A stretch of DNA of 46,561 bases from HyVt-105 sp049975425 (lineage in GTDB: Bacteria > Bacteroidota > Bacteroidia > Bacteroidales > VadinHA17): contig JBNGDI010000028.1 of the NCBI GenBank assembly GCA_049975425.1, positions 1 through 46,561 on the forward strand. Reading direction: 5' to 3'. Numbering within the stretch: position 1 is the stretch's first letter; every line of letters starts with the position of its first letter. The translations under genes and the position numbers were made by a program. Below are positions 16,456-25,161 of this stretch, piece by piece. The notes beneath the pieces were generated by a model that did no database searches, was not told the DNA's origin, and saw only the letters and a program-made list of their open reading frames with translations.

Positions 16456-17658
16456 ATGAGAAAACGAACCATTGTTAAGATGCCGGGTGATGGCATTGGA
16501 ATTATTGTACTGGAAGAAGCGATCAGGGTACTGGAGGCTGCCGGTTTCCGGGCCGATTATGTGGAAGGGGATATTGGCTGGGAATTCTGGTGCAGGGAAG
16601 GCAATCCGTTGCCCGCCAGGACCCTTGAGCTGATCGAGAAGCACAAGATCGGCCTTTTCGGAGCCATTACCTCCAAACCCAAAGATGAAGCGCTGGAAGA
16701 ATTGGATCCCGCCCTGAGGAACACAGGGCTGGTCTATTCAAGCCCCATTGTGGGATTGCGACAGCATTTCAACCTGGATATCTGTGTAAGGCCCTGTCAT
16801 ACCTACCCGGGCAATCCGCTGAATTTTATCCGCCGCGGGCCTGCGGGAGAACCGGAAGAACCCGTGGTGGATGTGGTTATTTTCAGGCAGAATACAGAAG
16901 GATTGTACGGGGGAGTGGAGTGGAGCAATCCGCCGGAGCAGGTATACGAAGCCCTGAAAACGCATCCTAAATTCGTTAAGAATTTCGGTCATGTTCCCCG
17001 CGAGGAACTGTCGGTATCGACCCGTATTTTTTCGAAGAAAGCTACCTACAGGATCCTTGATGCAGCCTTTGCCTATGCACGGGAAAACGGGTACCGTTCG
17101 GTGACCCTGTGTGAAAAACCCAATGTGATCAGGGAGACCTCGGGCATGATGTACAAAATGGCACGCGAGATCAGGGAGAATAAGTATCCCGACATTGAGC
17201 TGTGGAATACCAACATCGATGCCCAGATGATGTGGCTTACCAAAAATCCCGAGGATTACGGGGTGATCGTGGCCGGGAATATGTTCGGTGATATTGTATC
17301 CGATGCCTTTGCCGGACTGATCGGTGGACTGGGGTTTGCCTGCAGCGCCCAGTTTTCAGCCGACGGGATAGGGGTGTTCGAACCCACTCACGGATCTGCT
17401 CCCAAGTATGCCGGGTACGAGGTATCCATTGTCAATCCGGTAGCCATGATCGAAGCTGCCTGCATGATGCTTGACTTCATCGGGGAAAAGGAGACCGCCG
17501 GTCGTATCAGAAAAGCCATTGCCGAAGTGATCCTGGAAGGGAAAGTGAGAACCTACGACATGATGAAACTGCCCGGTGCTCCTTCGGTTATTGAACACGG
17601 AGCCGCCACTACCCGGCAGATGACCGATGCCATTATTGAAAAACTAAATTCTGCATAA
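16456..17658 (+). CDS. Isocitrate/isopropylmalate-type dehydrogenase
   Basis: A 400-residue member of the beta-hydroxyacid oxidative decarboxylase family, with MPGDGIG at the N-terminus, FRQNTEGLYGGVEW, NIDAQMMWLTKNPEDYGVIVAGNMFGDIVSDAFAGLIGG for Mg2+ and substrate, and HGSAPKYAG in the cofactor loop. PKYAG resembles the Lys-Tyr of NADP-dependent E. coli isocitrate dehydrogenase. However, the substrate loop reads SSPIVGLRQ, where E. coli has SLNVALRQ, so the isocitrate-binding Asn is replaced by Ile98. The substrate is therefore uncertain: isocitrate, isopropylmalate, homoisocitrate or another. It is followed 1 nt later by an HD-domain gene. Confidence 0.85.
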   Translation: MRKRTIVKMPGDGIGIIVLEEAIRVLEAAGFRADYVEGDIGWEFWCREGNPLPARTLELIEKHKIGLFGAITSKPKDEALEELDPALRNTGLVYSSPIVGLRQHFNLDICVRPCHTYPGNPLNFIRRGPAGEPEEPVVDVVIFRQNTEGLYGGVEWSNPPEQVYEALKTHPKFVKNFGHVPREELSVSTRIFSKKATYRILDAAFAYARENGYRSVTLCEKPNVIRETSGMMYKMAREIRENKYPDIELWNTNIDAQMMWLTKNPEDYGVIVAGNMFGDIVSDAFAGLIGGLGFACSAQFSADGIGVFEPTHGSAPKYAGYEVSIVNPVAMIEAACMMLDFIGEKETAGRIRKAIAEVILEGKVRTYDMMKLPGAPSVIEHGAATTRQMTDAIIEKLNSA

Positions 17659-17659
17659 C

Positions 17660-18208
17660 ATGAAGAAAGAAATCATGGAATTATGGCCCGAGCTGGAATG
17701 GATAGAAGATGACAGCCTGAGGGAAAAAACAGCCCGTACCTGGGAAAAGGCTCTGGAAAAAAGTGTGCTGTCGGCCGATGATCTTCAGCGCATACCTTTT
17801 ACCCTGCTTTGTGGTCCCGATCTGAAAGTGAGCTTCATGAACCACAAAAGGGCGGTGGTGCACATTGCCCGGGAGGCAGGTTTGAAAGTACGCGGGTTTT
17901 TCGGCGACGAATTGCCGGTAAATATGGATGTGCTGATTGCCGGAGCTATTCTTGCCGATGTGGGAAAACTGCTCGAATACGAGCTGGATGAGAATGGAAA
18001 TTCTTTTCAGGGGAAGTATGGCAGGTATCTGCGCCATCCCTTCTCGGGAGTTTCCCTGGCCGAATCATGTGGTGTGCCGGCCGAAGTTTGCCATATCATT
18101 GCCGCCCATGCCCATGAAGGCGACCTGGTGAAGAGAAGCACGGAGGCTTATATTGTACACCATGCCGATTTTATGACCTTTCTTCCTTTCAAAGACCGGA
18201 TGAAATAA
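17660..18208 (+). CDS. HD-domain protein with an altered HD motif
   Basis: A 182-residue alpha-helical protein of HD-hydrolase type. His62 in MNHKRAVVHIA, Asp100 in AILADVGKLLEY, His126, His150/His152 in AAHAHEGD, and the VHHADFM end (Asp170) follow the family order. The signature doublet usually reads LLHDIGK; here Ala99 replaces the His, so one metal ligand is missing although the other residues are retained. The substrate is unknown. It begins 1 nt after the dehydrogenase stop, so they share a transcript, and a terminator-like hairpin follows at 18238. Confidence 0.75.
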   Translation: MKKEIMELWPELEWIEDDSLREKTARTWEKALEKSVLSADDLQRIPFTLLCGPDLKVSFMNHKRAVVHIAREAGLKVRGFFGDELPVNMDVLIAGAILADVGKLLEYELDENGNSFQGKYGRYLRHPFSGVSLAESCGVPAEVCHIIAAHAHEGDLVKRSTEAYIVHHADFMTFLPFKDRMK

Positions 18209-18237
18209 GCCGGGCAAGGCATACGATAGCAGGCGGG

Positions 18238-18270
18238 AGGCGGACGGCGTGCTTTCCGCCTGTTTCTTTT
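18238..18270 (+). terminator. Intrinsic terminator after the dehydrogenase/HD pair
   Basis: AGGCGGA (18238-18244) pairs with TCCGCCT (18255-18261) around a 10-nt loop, followed by GTTTCTTTTT. An overlapping alternative stem CAGGCGG/CCGCCTG is also possible. It lies immediately before the next possible start codon at 18272. Confidence 0.6.
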
Positions 18271-18271
18271 T

Positions 18272-20101
18272 ATGTTGGATATTATTTTTAATTTTACCCT
18301 TCGAAACCCTGCTTCCACCCGCATGATTACCTTCGAGCTCATCCTGGTGTTTACGGTAATCGTTTTTATCCTCGTATCTCTGTACAAGGAACTGCTGGGG
18401 GCTTCCTTTACCTTTATGGTGGCAGTGGTCACCCTTGGCTTCTTCGGTGTGCTCACCCCCAGGGAAATGCTCAGCGGCTTTGCCAATGAACAGATCGCAG
18501 TGATCATCATGTTGCTGCTGCTGGGGGATATCATACGAAAAACCCCGGTGATTGAGATCATTTTCGACAAGCTATTCCGTAAGGCCAGAAGCTACAAGGG
18601 CTTCATGCGAAGGATGATCCTGCTGGTATCGGGATTCTCCGCCCTGCTGAACAACACCCCTCTGGTGGCCGTGATGATGCCTTACATGAATACCTGGTGC
18701 AAACGCAACAATATATCGCCCAGCAAATTGCTGATGCCGCTTTCGTTTGCCGCTATTCTCGGGGGGTGCGCCACCCTGATCGGAACATCAACCAACCTTA
18801 TTGTGAACGGATTGCTCATTGACCAGGAAATCATCCCCGATCTGGCCCCTCTGAGGATCTTTGATTTTGCGTGGGTGGGCGTACCCATGGTGGTCATCGG
18901 TTTTTTCTATCTCTATATTTTCGGAGAAAAACTTCTTCCATCGCGTCCCGAACTGCTGGAAGAGTTTACCGGTCAGCACCGCACATACCTGGTGGAAACG
19001 GTGGTCAGGCCCGGCTCTGCCCTGGTGGGGAAGACCATTGAAGAATCGGGGTTGCGAAACATCAGAGACCTTCACCTGGTGGAAATCGTGAGGAACGGGA
19101 AACATATGTTCGTGGTGTCGAATTCCATGGTGATCGAAGAGGAAGATATGCTTGTATTTGCGGGCGACAAGGATCTGGTGGCCGATCTGATGAAGAATAA
19201 TATGGGGCTTACCCTGCCTTCGGTGGGTATGCTGAGCCGGAAAAAGCACACGGAAGTGGTGGAAATTGTGATATCGCATAACTCCAATCTCATTAACAAG
19301 AGTCTCAGGGATGTGAATTTCCGCGCCCAGTATGATGCAGCGGTCATTGCCATTCACCGGAATGAGGAAAGGATCACTTCTACCCTGCGTGATGTCAGGC
19401 TCAAGGCAGGCGACGTGCTTCTGTTGTTCGGGGGAAGTGATTTTCTGAGCCGGGCATACAATACACAGGATTTTTATTTTATTTCCACTGTGAAACAGTT
19501 TGAAAAACTGGAAGATTACAAGGTGGTGATCCTGCTGGGCGGGTTGATTACTGCCATCATTCTTTCGGCCCTGAATGTGATATCCCTGTTCATGGGTCTG
19601 TTGATCCTGCTCCTGCTTTCCCTGGCCCTGAAGATGTCCAATCCCAAAGACCTGCCCAAAGCCATCGATTATGATCTGGCACTGATCATTGTGATGTCGC
19701 TGGCCCTGGGCACGGCCATGATCAAATCGGGAGCGGCTTCACTGGTAGCCGACATGTTTATTGCGGTTTTCACTCCTCTGGGGGACGTGGGGGTGTTGCT
19801 GGGTATTTACCTGGTAACCACTGTTCTGGCGGCCCTCATTACCAACAAGGCGGCGGTGGCGCTTATTTTCCCCATATCGCTCACCATATCCGTTGAACTT
19901 GGACTGGACCCGTTCCCTTTTGTACTGGTAGTGGCCTATGCTTCCGCAGCCAACTTCATGACACCGCACGGATATCAGACCAATCTGATGGTATACGGAC
20001 CCGGCGGATATACCTATCGCGATTTCTTCCGTGTGGGAGCGCCCCTGACGTTTCTTTACATGGTGGTTACGGTTACCATTCTGAGCCTGATCTATTTCTG
20101 A
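18272..20101 (+). CDS. SLC13/DASS-type permease with two RCK_C domains, probable sulfate transporter
   Basis: This protein has up to 609 residues. An N-terminal membrane block (about 22-225) contains SALLNNTPLVAVMMPY and GGCATLIGTSTNL, the anion/Na+ hairpin signature of the family. Two cytosolic TrkA_C/RCK_C modules follow (about 225-300 and 315-400), then a second membrane block with ITNKAAVALIFPI and ANFMTPHGYQTNLMVYGPGGY. Members of this form import sulfate or related divalent anions with Na+. The CysQ gene 4 nt downstream supports sulfate. The ATG at 18272 lies right behind a terminator T-run; a second in-frame ATG at 18323 (MITFELILVF) may be the true start. Confidence 0.88.
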   Translation: MLDIIFNFTLRNPASTRMITFELILVFTVIVFILVSLYKELLGASFTFMVAVVTLGFFGVLTPREMLSGFANEQIAVIIMLLLLGDIIRKTPVIEIIFDKLFRKARSYKGFMRRMILLVSGFSALLNNTPLVAVMMPYMNTWCKRNNISPSKLLMPLSFAAILGGCATLIGTSTNLIVNGLLIDQEIIPDLAPLRIFDFAWVGVPMVVIGFFYLYIFGEKLLPSRPELLEEFTGQHRTYLVETVVRPGSALVGKTIEESGLRNIRDLHLVEIVRNGKHMFVVSNSMVIEEEDMLVFAGDKDLVADLMKNNMGLTLPSVGMLSRKKHTEVVEIVISHNSNLINKSLRDVNFRAQYDAAVIAIHRNEERITSTLRDVRLKAGDVLLLFGGSDFLSRAYNTQDFYFISTVKQFEKLEDYKVVILLGGLITAIILSALNVISLFMGLLILLLLSLALKMSNPKDLPKAIDYDLALIIVMSLALGTAMIKSGAASLVADMFIAVFTPLGDVGVLLGIYLVTTVLAALITNKAAVALIFPISLTISVELGLDPFPFVLVVAYASAANFMTPHGYQTNLMVYGPGGYTYRDFFRVGAPLTFLYMVVTVTILSLIYF

Positions 20102-20105
20102 TAAG

Positions 20106-20927
20106 ATGATTGAGGTTGCTCCCGGAATATTTGCAGACACTGCCCTGCAGGCTGCCGTGGTAGCCGGAGAAGAGATCATGCGGGTACTGGCGGAACCCGT
20201 ACTGCAGGTCAGGGAAAAAGCCGATCTGAGCCCGGTAACGGAAGCCGATATGCGTGCACACCGCGTGATCACCACAATGCTGATGGATACCGGTATTCCG
20301 GTTTTGAGCGAGGAGGGACGTGATATTCCCTATGAAGAACGCAGAAAGTGGGAATATTACTGGCTTGTGGATCCTCTTGACGGAACCCGTGAGTTTATTG
20401 ACGGTACCGGTGAGTTTACTGTGAACATTGCCCTGATCGGAGGGGGGGAACCCCTTTTCGGCGTGATCTATGTCCCCGTTAGCCGGGAAATGTTTTTTAC
20501 AGGACCTGACGCGAAGCTTTTTTTCCTGAGGATCCCGGAAGGATGCCTGGATGCGGGGGAGATGGAGCGTCTGGCGGCAGAGGTGAAGCCCCGGGAGCAA
20601 ACGCAGGGTTGTCCATTGAGGGTGGTAGCCAGCCGCAGCCATCTGAACGAGGAAACCCGCATATTTATCGGACTGCTGAAAAAAGAGCATCCCGACCTGC
20701 AGACCGTTTCGAGAGGCAGCTCACTGAAGTTCTGTATGATGGCCCTGGGCGAAGCCGACCTGTATCCCCGCCTGGGAAAAACCATGGAATGGGATACGGC
20801 GGCAGGCCAGGCCATTGCCCGGGCGGCGGGTTGCCGGGTGTTGCATATGGCCGATCACCGGCCCCTGCGCTACAATAAGCCTTCTCTTGAAAATCCCTGG
20901 TTTGTGGTGATTCCTCCGCCGTTGTGA
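20106..20927 (+). CDS. cysQ: 3'(2'),5'-bisphosphate nucleotidase CysQ
   Basis: A 273-residue inositol-monophosphatase-fold enzyme. LSEEGRDIPYEER supplies the metal Glu residues, DPLDGTREFIDGTGEFTVNIALI is the metal/phosphate signature, and MEWDTAAGQAIARAAG closes the active site. It removes the 3' phosphate of PAP or PAPS, a by-product of sulfate activation, in the cytoplasm. The start lies 4 nt behind the permease stop, so uptake and PAP recycling are co-expressed. The length is slightly above E. coli CysQ (246). Confidence 0.93.
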   Translation: MIEVAPGIFADTALQAAVVAGEEIMRVLAEPVLQVREKADLSPVTEADMRAHRVITTMLMDTGIPVLSEEGRDIPYEERRKWEYYWLVDPLDGTREFIDGTGEFTVNIALIGGGEPLFGVIYVPVSREMFFTGPDAKLFFLRIPEGCLDAGEMERLAAEVKPREQTQGCPLRVVASRSHLNEETRIFIGLLKKEHPDLQTVSRGSSLKFCMMALGEADLYPRLGKTMEWDTAAGQAIARAAGCRVLHMADHRPLRYNKPSLENPWFVVIPPPL

Positions 20928-20985
20928 AAACCGGACCGCTGATTATGAACAGAATATCTGTGTGATGAATCTCTTCGCCGGTTTA

Positions 20986-23409
20986 TTACCGGGAGCCGTT
21001 TATGCATTTATGAATAACGGCCATTAACTGCGAGGGTTTGATGGGTTTGGAGACATAATCCACACAGCCTGCCTGTATGGCTTTTTCCCGTTCACCTGCC
21101 ATGGCATAAGCGGTCTGTGCCACCACAGGAATGTCGGGATACCGGTCCCGGATGATCCTTGTGGCTTCGTATCCGTTTATTCCCGGCATCTGCACATCCA
21201 TCAGAACCATATCCACCTTTTGATCCTGTTCCTGCAAAAGTTCCAGTGCCGAGGCTGCATCTTCGGCCCATAGGACATCGGCCCCCGAATTTCTGAGAAT
21301 TTCCCTGATGAGCTGAAAATTAGCCTGATTATCTTCCACTACCAGCAACCTGCGGTCATTCAGATCAATTTTATCGAGCCCGGCCGGTTCTTCCAAATAG
21401 GTTGTTGTGCCGGTGTCATTTCCCAGGTTCGTGGATATGGTGAAATAGAATGTAGAACCTTTACCGGGACACGAATCCAGGCCGATTTCCCCTCCCATCA
21501 GGTTGACCAGTTTCTTTGATATGGTGAGGCCCAGGCCGGTGCCTCCGTATTTTCGAGTTTTGGTATTATCCGCCTGAAGGAAACGGTTAAATATGAGTTT
21601 GTGTTTATCTTCAGGAATGCCAATCCCGGTATCTTCCACAAAGAACCTTACCTTCTCGGGGCCCGAACGGCGGTATCCCATCCGGATGGACCCATTTTCA
21701 GTGAATTTTATGGCATTGCCAACCAGGTTGTTCAGGATCTGTTTCAGCCTGAATGGGTCGGAGGTGATGAAAAACTCATCACTTTCCCCGGGTTCGAAGA
21801 TCAGTTCGATGTCTTTCTTCTCCAGATTCAGAATTTCTTCATTGTAGAAGGCATATACTTCTTTGAGTAGCTGGTTGAGACGGAAGGTGCTTATTTCTAT
21901 TTTGATCTGGTCGGCTTCGATCTTGGCCAGATCGATGATATCGTCAATCAGTTTCAGAAGAATGTTTCCGCTGCTTTTGATCACCGCAATGTAATCGTTT
22001 TTGTCCTCATCGGGCAGATCGGGCACCGAAAGCAATTCGGTAAAACCGATGATGGCATTCATGGGCGTACGGATCTCATGGCTCATATTGGCAAGGAAAG
22101 CCGTTTTCAGTCTGTCCGATTCTTCGGCTTTCTCCTTGGCCTGCATGAGCTTTTCCTCGATCTTTTTCTGGTCGGAAATATCACGATAAATCACACAGCT
22201 GAGTTCCTGCCCGTTTACCTCGAAAGGGCTTCCCAGCAGGGATACGTTGAGCGGCGTGCCGTCTTTCCGGTTTCGCACGGTATTCAGAAAGAACATTTCG
22301 TTCCGGCCAATAATATTCCGCAGTTCCAGGGTTTCGTTCTTTAACTCGGCGGGTGTGATCAGATCGTTGATATTTTTTCCCGTGACTTCCTCCTTGCTGT
22401 AACCGAACAGATGAGTGAACCCTTTGTTAACGTTGATAATATTTCCTGTCCTGTTACCGATTACAATCGCTTCCGGAGAATTCTCAAAGATCTGCATGAA
22501 GAACACCCTTTCCATTTTCAGTTCATCTTCGGTTCTTTTCCGGTCAATAGCCAGGCCGATCTGCCCGGAGATGAACTCCATCATGTTCAGGTCGTCGGAA
22601 TTGTATGCATTTTCATCTCTGTAATGCTGCAGGCCGATGAGGCCGATGATTTCATTCTTTACCTTCAGGGGAACCCCCATCCATATTTTGGAACGGGTTC
22701 CCACCAGTTCGATCAGCCCCTCTTCTTCCAGCCGTTCCATATCTTCTTCTTTCAACAGAACGGGTCGCCCCATGTTTATTACATAGGCCGAAGCTGTTTT
22801 TCCGGCCGGAAACACTTCGAAATGATCCTGGTCATCAGCAAAATAAGGCAGGGAAAGAGAATCGGTTTCCCTGTCGTACAAAGCCACAAAAAAATTACTG
22901 GTATCGATAATACGACCCAGTTCTTCCTGTATGACTGCGATCAGTTCCTTCAGGTCCTTGCTGGAATTAACGGCAGCCGATATATTGAAAAGTACCTGTG
23001 TGATTTTTTCGGAACGGACCATGTCGGTTATGTTCTCCGCCATTCCCAGTATGTAGGCAGGTTTTCCTTTTCTGTCCGGCGCTACAGAAAAGGTTAGTTC
23101 AATTTCCATGATCTTCCCGTCTTTTCGGATGGTTTTCTGCCTGGTCTGGTGATGCGCAATGCTGCCGTTCGCCATTTTTCTGAATAACTCCTCTGCCTGT
23201 TCGCGGATTTCCGGAAGTATCAGGTCCAGGTAGTTCATATGCTGCAGTTCGGCAGCCTCATAACCCAGTGTACTGACAAATACACGGTTTACCCTGTTGA
23301 TGTTTCCCTGCAGGTCGAACAGGACCATTCCCGTTCCTGCTCCCATAAATAACGATTCGAACAAATCAAAAGGATCGACATTCCGGCCGGGTATCTGTTC
23401 CTGGTTCAT
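20986..23409 (-). CDS. Soluble PAS-GAF-PAS hybrid histidine kinase
   Basis: This 807-residue protein has no membrane segment. A PAS domain comes first (about residues 15-130, ending AENITDMVRS), then GAF (about 140-290, with DTSNFFVALYD and GVPLKVKNEIIGLIGLQHY) and a second PAS (about 302-415). HisKA follows with His444 in ANMSHEIRTPMNAIIGF. HATPase_c has NAIKFTENG, DTGIGIPE and GGTGLGLTIS, and a receiver domain has Asp738 in MVLMDVQMPGINGYEATR. It likely senses an intracellular or small-molecule cue. No partner regulator is adjacent, and output would go through a phosphotransfer protein. A TATATTTG -7 element lies upstream on the minus strand at 23456-23463. Confidence 0.93.
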   Translation of the reverse strand: MNQEQIPGRNVDPFDLFESLFMGAGTGMVLFDLQGNINRVNRVFVSTLGYEAAELQHMNYLDLILPEIREQAEELFRKMANGSIAHHQTRQKTIRKDGKIMEIELTFSVAPDRKGKPAYILGMAENITDMVRSEKITQVLFNISAAVNSSKDLKELIAVIQEELGRIIDTSNFFVALYDRETDSLSLPYFADDQDHFEVFPAGKTASAYVINMGRPVLLKEEDMERLEEEGLIELVGTRSKIWMGVPLKVKNEIIGLIGLQHYRDENAYNSDDLNMMEFISGQIGLAIDRKRTEDELKMERVFFMQIFENSPEAIVIGNRTGNIINVNKGFTHLFGYSKEEVTGKNINDLITPAELKNETLELRNIIGRNEMFFLNTVRNRKDGTPLNVSLLGSPFEVNGQELSCVIYRDISDQKKIEEKLMQAKEKAEESDRLKTAFLANMSHEIRTPMNAIIGFTELLSVPDLPDEDKNDYIAVIKSSGNILLKLIDDIIDLAKIEADQIKIEISTFRLNQLLKEVYAFYNEEILNLEKKDIELIFEPGESDEFFITSDPFRLKQILNNLVGNAIKFTENGSIRMGYRRSGPEKVRFFVEDTGIGIPEDKHKLIFNRFLQADNTKTRKYGGTGLGLTISKKLVNLMGGEIGLDSCPGKGSTFYFTISTNLGNDTGTTTYLEEPAGLDKIDLNDRRLLVVEDNQANFQLIREILRNSGADVLWAEDAASALELLQEQDQKVDMVLMDVQMPGINGYEATRIIRDRYPDIPVVAQTAYAMAGEREKAIQAGCVDYVSKPIKPSQLMAVIHKCINGSR

Positions 23410-23455
23410 GTACAGTTTATTTATTCAATACCTGCTGTACGCTTGGCAGATAATG

Positions 23456-23463
23456 CAAATATA
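23456..23463 (-). promoter_or_regulatory. -7 element for the PAS-GAF-PAS kinase
   Basis: On the minus strand this is TATATTTG, an exact TAnnTTTG match, 46 nt upstream of the kinase start. It begins directly behind the T-run of the preceding terminator, so the upstream operon ends and the kinase transcript begins within a few bases. Confidence 0.5.
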
Positions 23464-23499
23464 AAAAAAACAGAGACAAGGTCCTTGTCTCTGTTTTTT
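23464..23499 (-). terminator. Strong, bidirectional intrinsic terminator
   Basis: CAGAGACAAG (23471-23480) and CTTGTCTCTG (23484-23493) form a perfect 10-bp stem with a 3-nt loop, flanked by A-runs and T-runs on both sides. It lies about 20 nt downstream of the DUF4097 stop on the minus strand and ends the sigma-factor operon. Confidence 0.9.
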
Positions 23500-23518
23500 C
23501 CGGGCTGGCAATAAAATT

Positions 23519-24607
23519 TTATCGAACCAGGCTTACATCTCCAAAACGCGTTTCGATGTATACCCTGGATCCCCCCGGATCACCGGCACCCACTGTTCCG
23601 GAAAGAGTAATGCTTGTGTTTTCTTTTATTTTACTGATATTTCCGGTAGACGGGGTTTTGATATCGGAGAAACTGGCTTTTCCTTCGATTTCGTATGTGG
23701 CTTCCGGATCAATTCCCAGGGTGTGCTGCGTATATGAACTTTTTACGGAGATGGATTCAAATCCGGGATGTATGTAGCCCACGACACATCTTCCGTACCT
23801 GGTGTCAAGTTCCAACTTGCGCGTCAATTCATCAATTTCGAGGGTGGTATAGGAACCTGTGCCCACAAAGTTGTTCAGTTTACCTATTTTTACCTTATCG
23901 TACCCGCTTTCCGATACGATACTTGATGCGTTTTCCACCTGGATTTCCGAATGCTTGCTTTCAATCAGCAGGGCCTGGGCCAGTGCAATATCCAGCTCAT
24001 AATACTTGATATTAAGAGCCAGCCAGTTAGCTTCATTGATGAAGCCCTGACCGTGGGTAAGTGTGACCAGGCTGCGCGGTTTTTCATCGCCTCTCAGGAT
24101 TTTGTGTGCCTCGAGGCGCCCGAATTTTATGTCGATATTCACCAGCCCGGTCAGTTCTGTGATGAACATATCGCCGAATCGGTTGGTAAGGTTCAGTGTC
24201 AGGTCGGAAGGAATTTGCAGCAAATAATCGACGCTGAAATTCTTGTTATCCGAACCCCACGAGTCGGTAGTTATCTGGCTGAAGTTCTGGTCGAAAACCG
24301 TTTCCAGACTGATCTGACTGCCTTCAACCTCTTCTTTTATCCGGATCATTTCAATGATCCTTTCGGCTTTTTCGGGTTGCGAATGTGTGGCACTGATCGT
24401 TACTTCAACGCGGATCCTGTTCTGATCCCAGCTTCTGACATCTATTTTTCCGAATTTGTTCCCGATGTTCAGAACGGTTTCGGCCGTTGCCGGGTATTCT
24501 TTTTCAATTTTCTTCGATTTGTTCTGTGCCAGCATATCTCCGGAAAAGAATATAAGTCCGGAGACCAGGAAGGCCAGAAAGCCTGATTTATATCTGCGGT
24601 TGTCCAT
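23519..24607 (-). CDS. Secreted DUF4097-like beta-helical protein
   Basis: A 362-residue exported protein: basic N-terminus, hydrophobic stretch SGFLAFLVSGLIFFSGDMLAQ (signal peptide ending at about AQ-N), then many short beta-strands with repeated FGxI/FGDx turns (KFGKIDVRSWD, RFGDMFITEL, KFGRLEAHKI, RYGRCVVGYI, RFGDVSLVR). This pattern is typical of DUF4097 putative adhesin domains encoded beside ECF sigma factors in Bacteroidota. Its molecular role is unknown. The ATG at 24607 overlaps the anti-sigma gene by 20 nt; an ATG at 24637 would add ten polar residues. It is the last gene before a strong terminator. Confidence 0.75.
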   Translation of the reverse strand: MDNRRYKSGFLAFLVSGLIFFSGDMLAQNKSKKIEKEYPATAETVLNIGNKFGKIDVRSWDQNRIRVEVTISATHSQPEKAERIIEMIRIKEEVEGSQISLETVFDQNFSQITTDSWGSDNKNFSVDYLLQIPSDLTLNLTNRFGDMFITELTGLVNIDIKFGRLEAHKILRGDEKPRSLVTLTHGQGFINEANWLALNIKYYELDIALAQALLIESKHSEIQVENASSIVSESGYDKVKIGKLNNFVGTGSYTTLEIDELTRKLELDTRYGRCVVGYIHPGFESISVKSSYTQHTLGIDPEATYEIEGKASFSDIKTPSTGNISKIKENTSITLSGTVGAGDPGGSRVYIETRFGDVSLVR

Positions 24608-25160
24608 GATGGGTTGGTTTTGATTGTTCTTGTTCATTATTTTTCATTTCCTGTGCCTGCTTCAGTTGCAGGAGTACATAGTTCATTACTTTTATGCGCG
24701 TTTCGTAATACGAAATGATGGCGTTGACCACCCTTTCATCGCCGGGATGGGCGGAAAGTTCCTTCTGCAGGCCGGTGTAAATACTGTCCATGGAAGCCAT
24801 TTCCCGACGGAAAATTTGCATTGACAGGGTGTCGGGGGCCCATTCTTCCAGTTCCCGGTATTTGTTCTGTATCTGGGATGTATAGTATAGTTCCACCTCC
24901 CGGTATTCGGGTGAAAGTTTGCCCAGGCTGATCAGGTCCTTCTCCTGCGGACGCACTACGTGTTCGAAGATCCAGAGTGATGAGAGCAGTACCAGCACCA
25001 AAATGGCAGCCACTTTCGACCATTTAAGGACGAGGGCTCTTCTTCCGGAGGACCCTGCCAGGCCCAGTTTTTGGCTGAACCTTTCCAGGTGCCCTTCGGC
25101 CGGTTCCCGGTGGTCAAAAAACGACCGGTTTTCCCTGATGATTTTTTCCAGTGGGTCCAT
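24588..25160 (-). CDS. Putative anti-sigma factor (single-pass membrane protein)
   Basis: A 190-residue protein with a cytoplasmic N-terminal segment (1-44), one transmembrane helix (about 47-66, VAAILVLVLLSSLWIFEHVV) and a predicted helical periplasmic domain rich in Glu, Tyr and Met. There is no zinc-binding HxxxCxxC anti-sigma motif. Position identifies it: it starts 1 nt after the stop of the ECF sigma gene and is followed by a DUF4097 gene. The likely role is to hold the sigma factor at the membrane until a periplasmic cue arrives. Function is inferred from context, since the sequence itself is poorly conserved. Confidence 0.65.
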   Translation of the reverse strand: MDPLEKIIRENRSFFDHREPAEGHLERFSQKLGLAGSSGRRALVLKWSKVAAILVLVLLSSLWIFEHVVRPQEKDLISLGKLSPEYREVELYYTSQIQNKYRELEEWAPDTLSMQIFRREMASMDSIYTGLQKELSAHPGDERVVNAIISYYETRIKVMNYVLLQLKQAQEMKNNEQEQSKPTHHGQPQI

Positions 25161-25161
25161 G

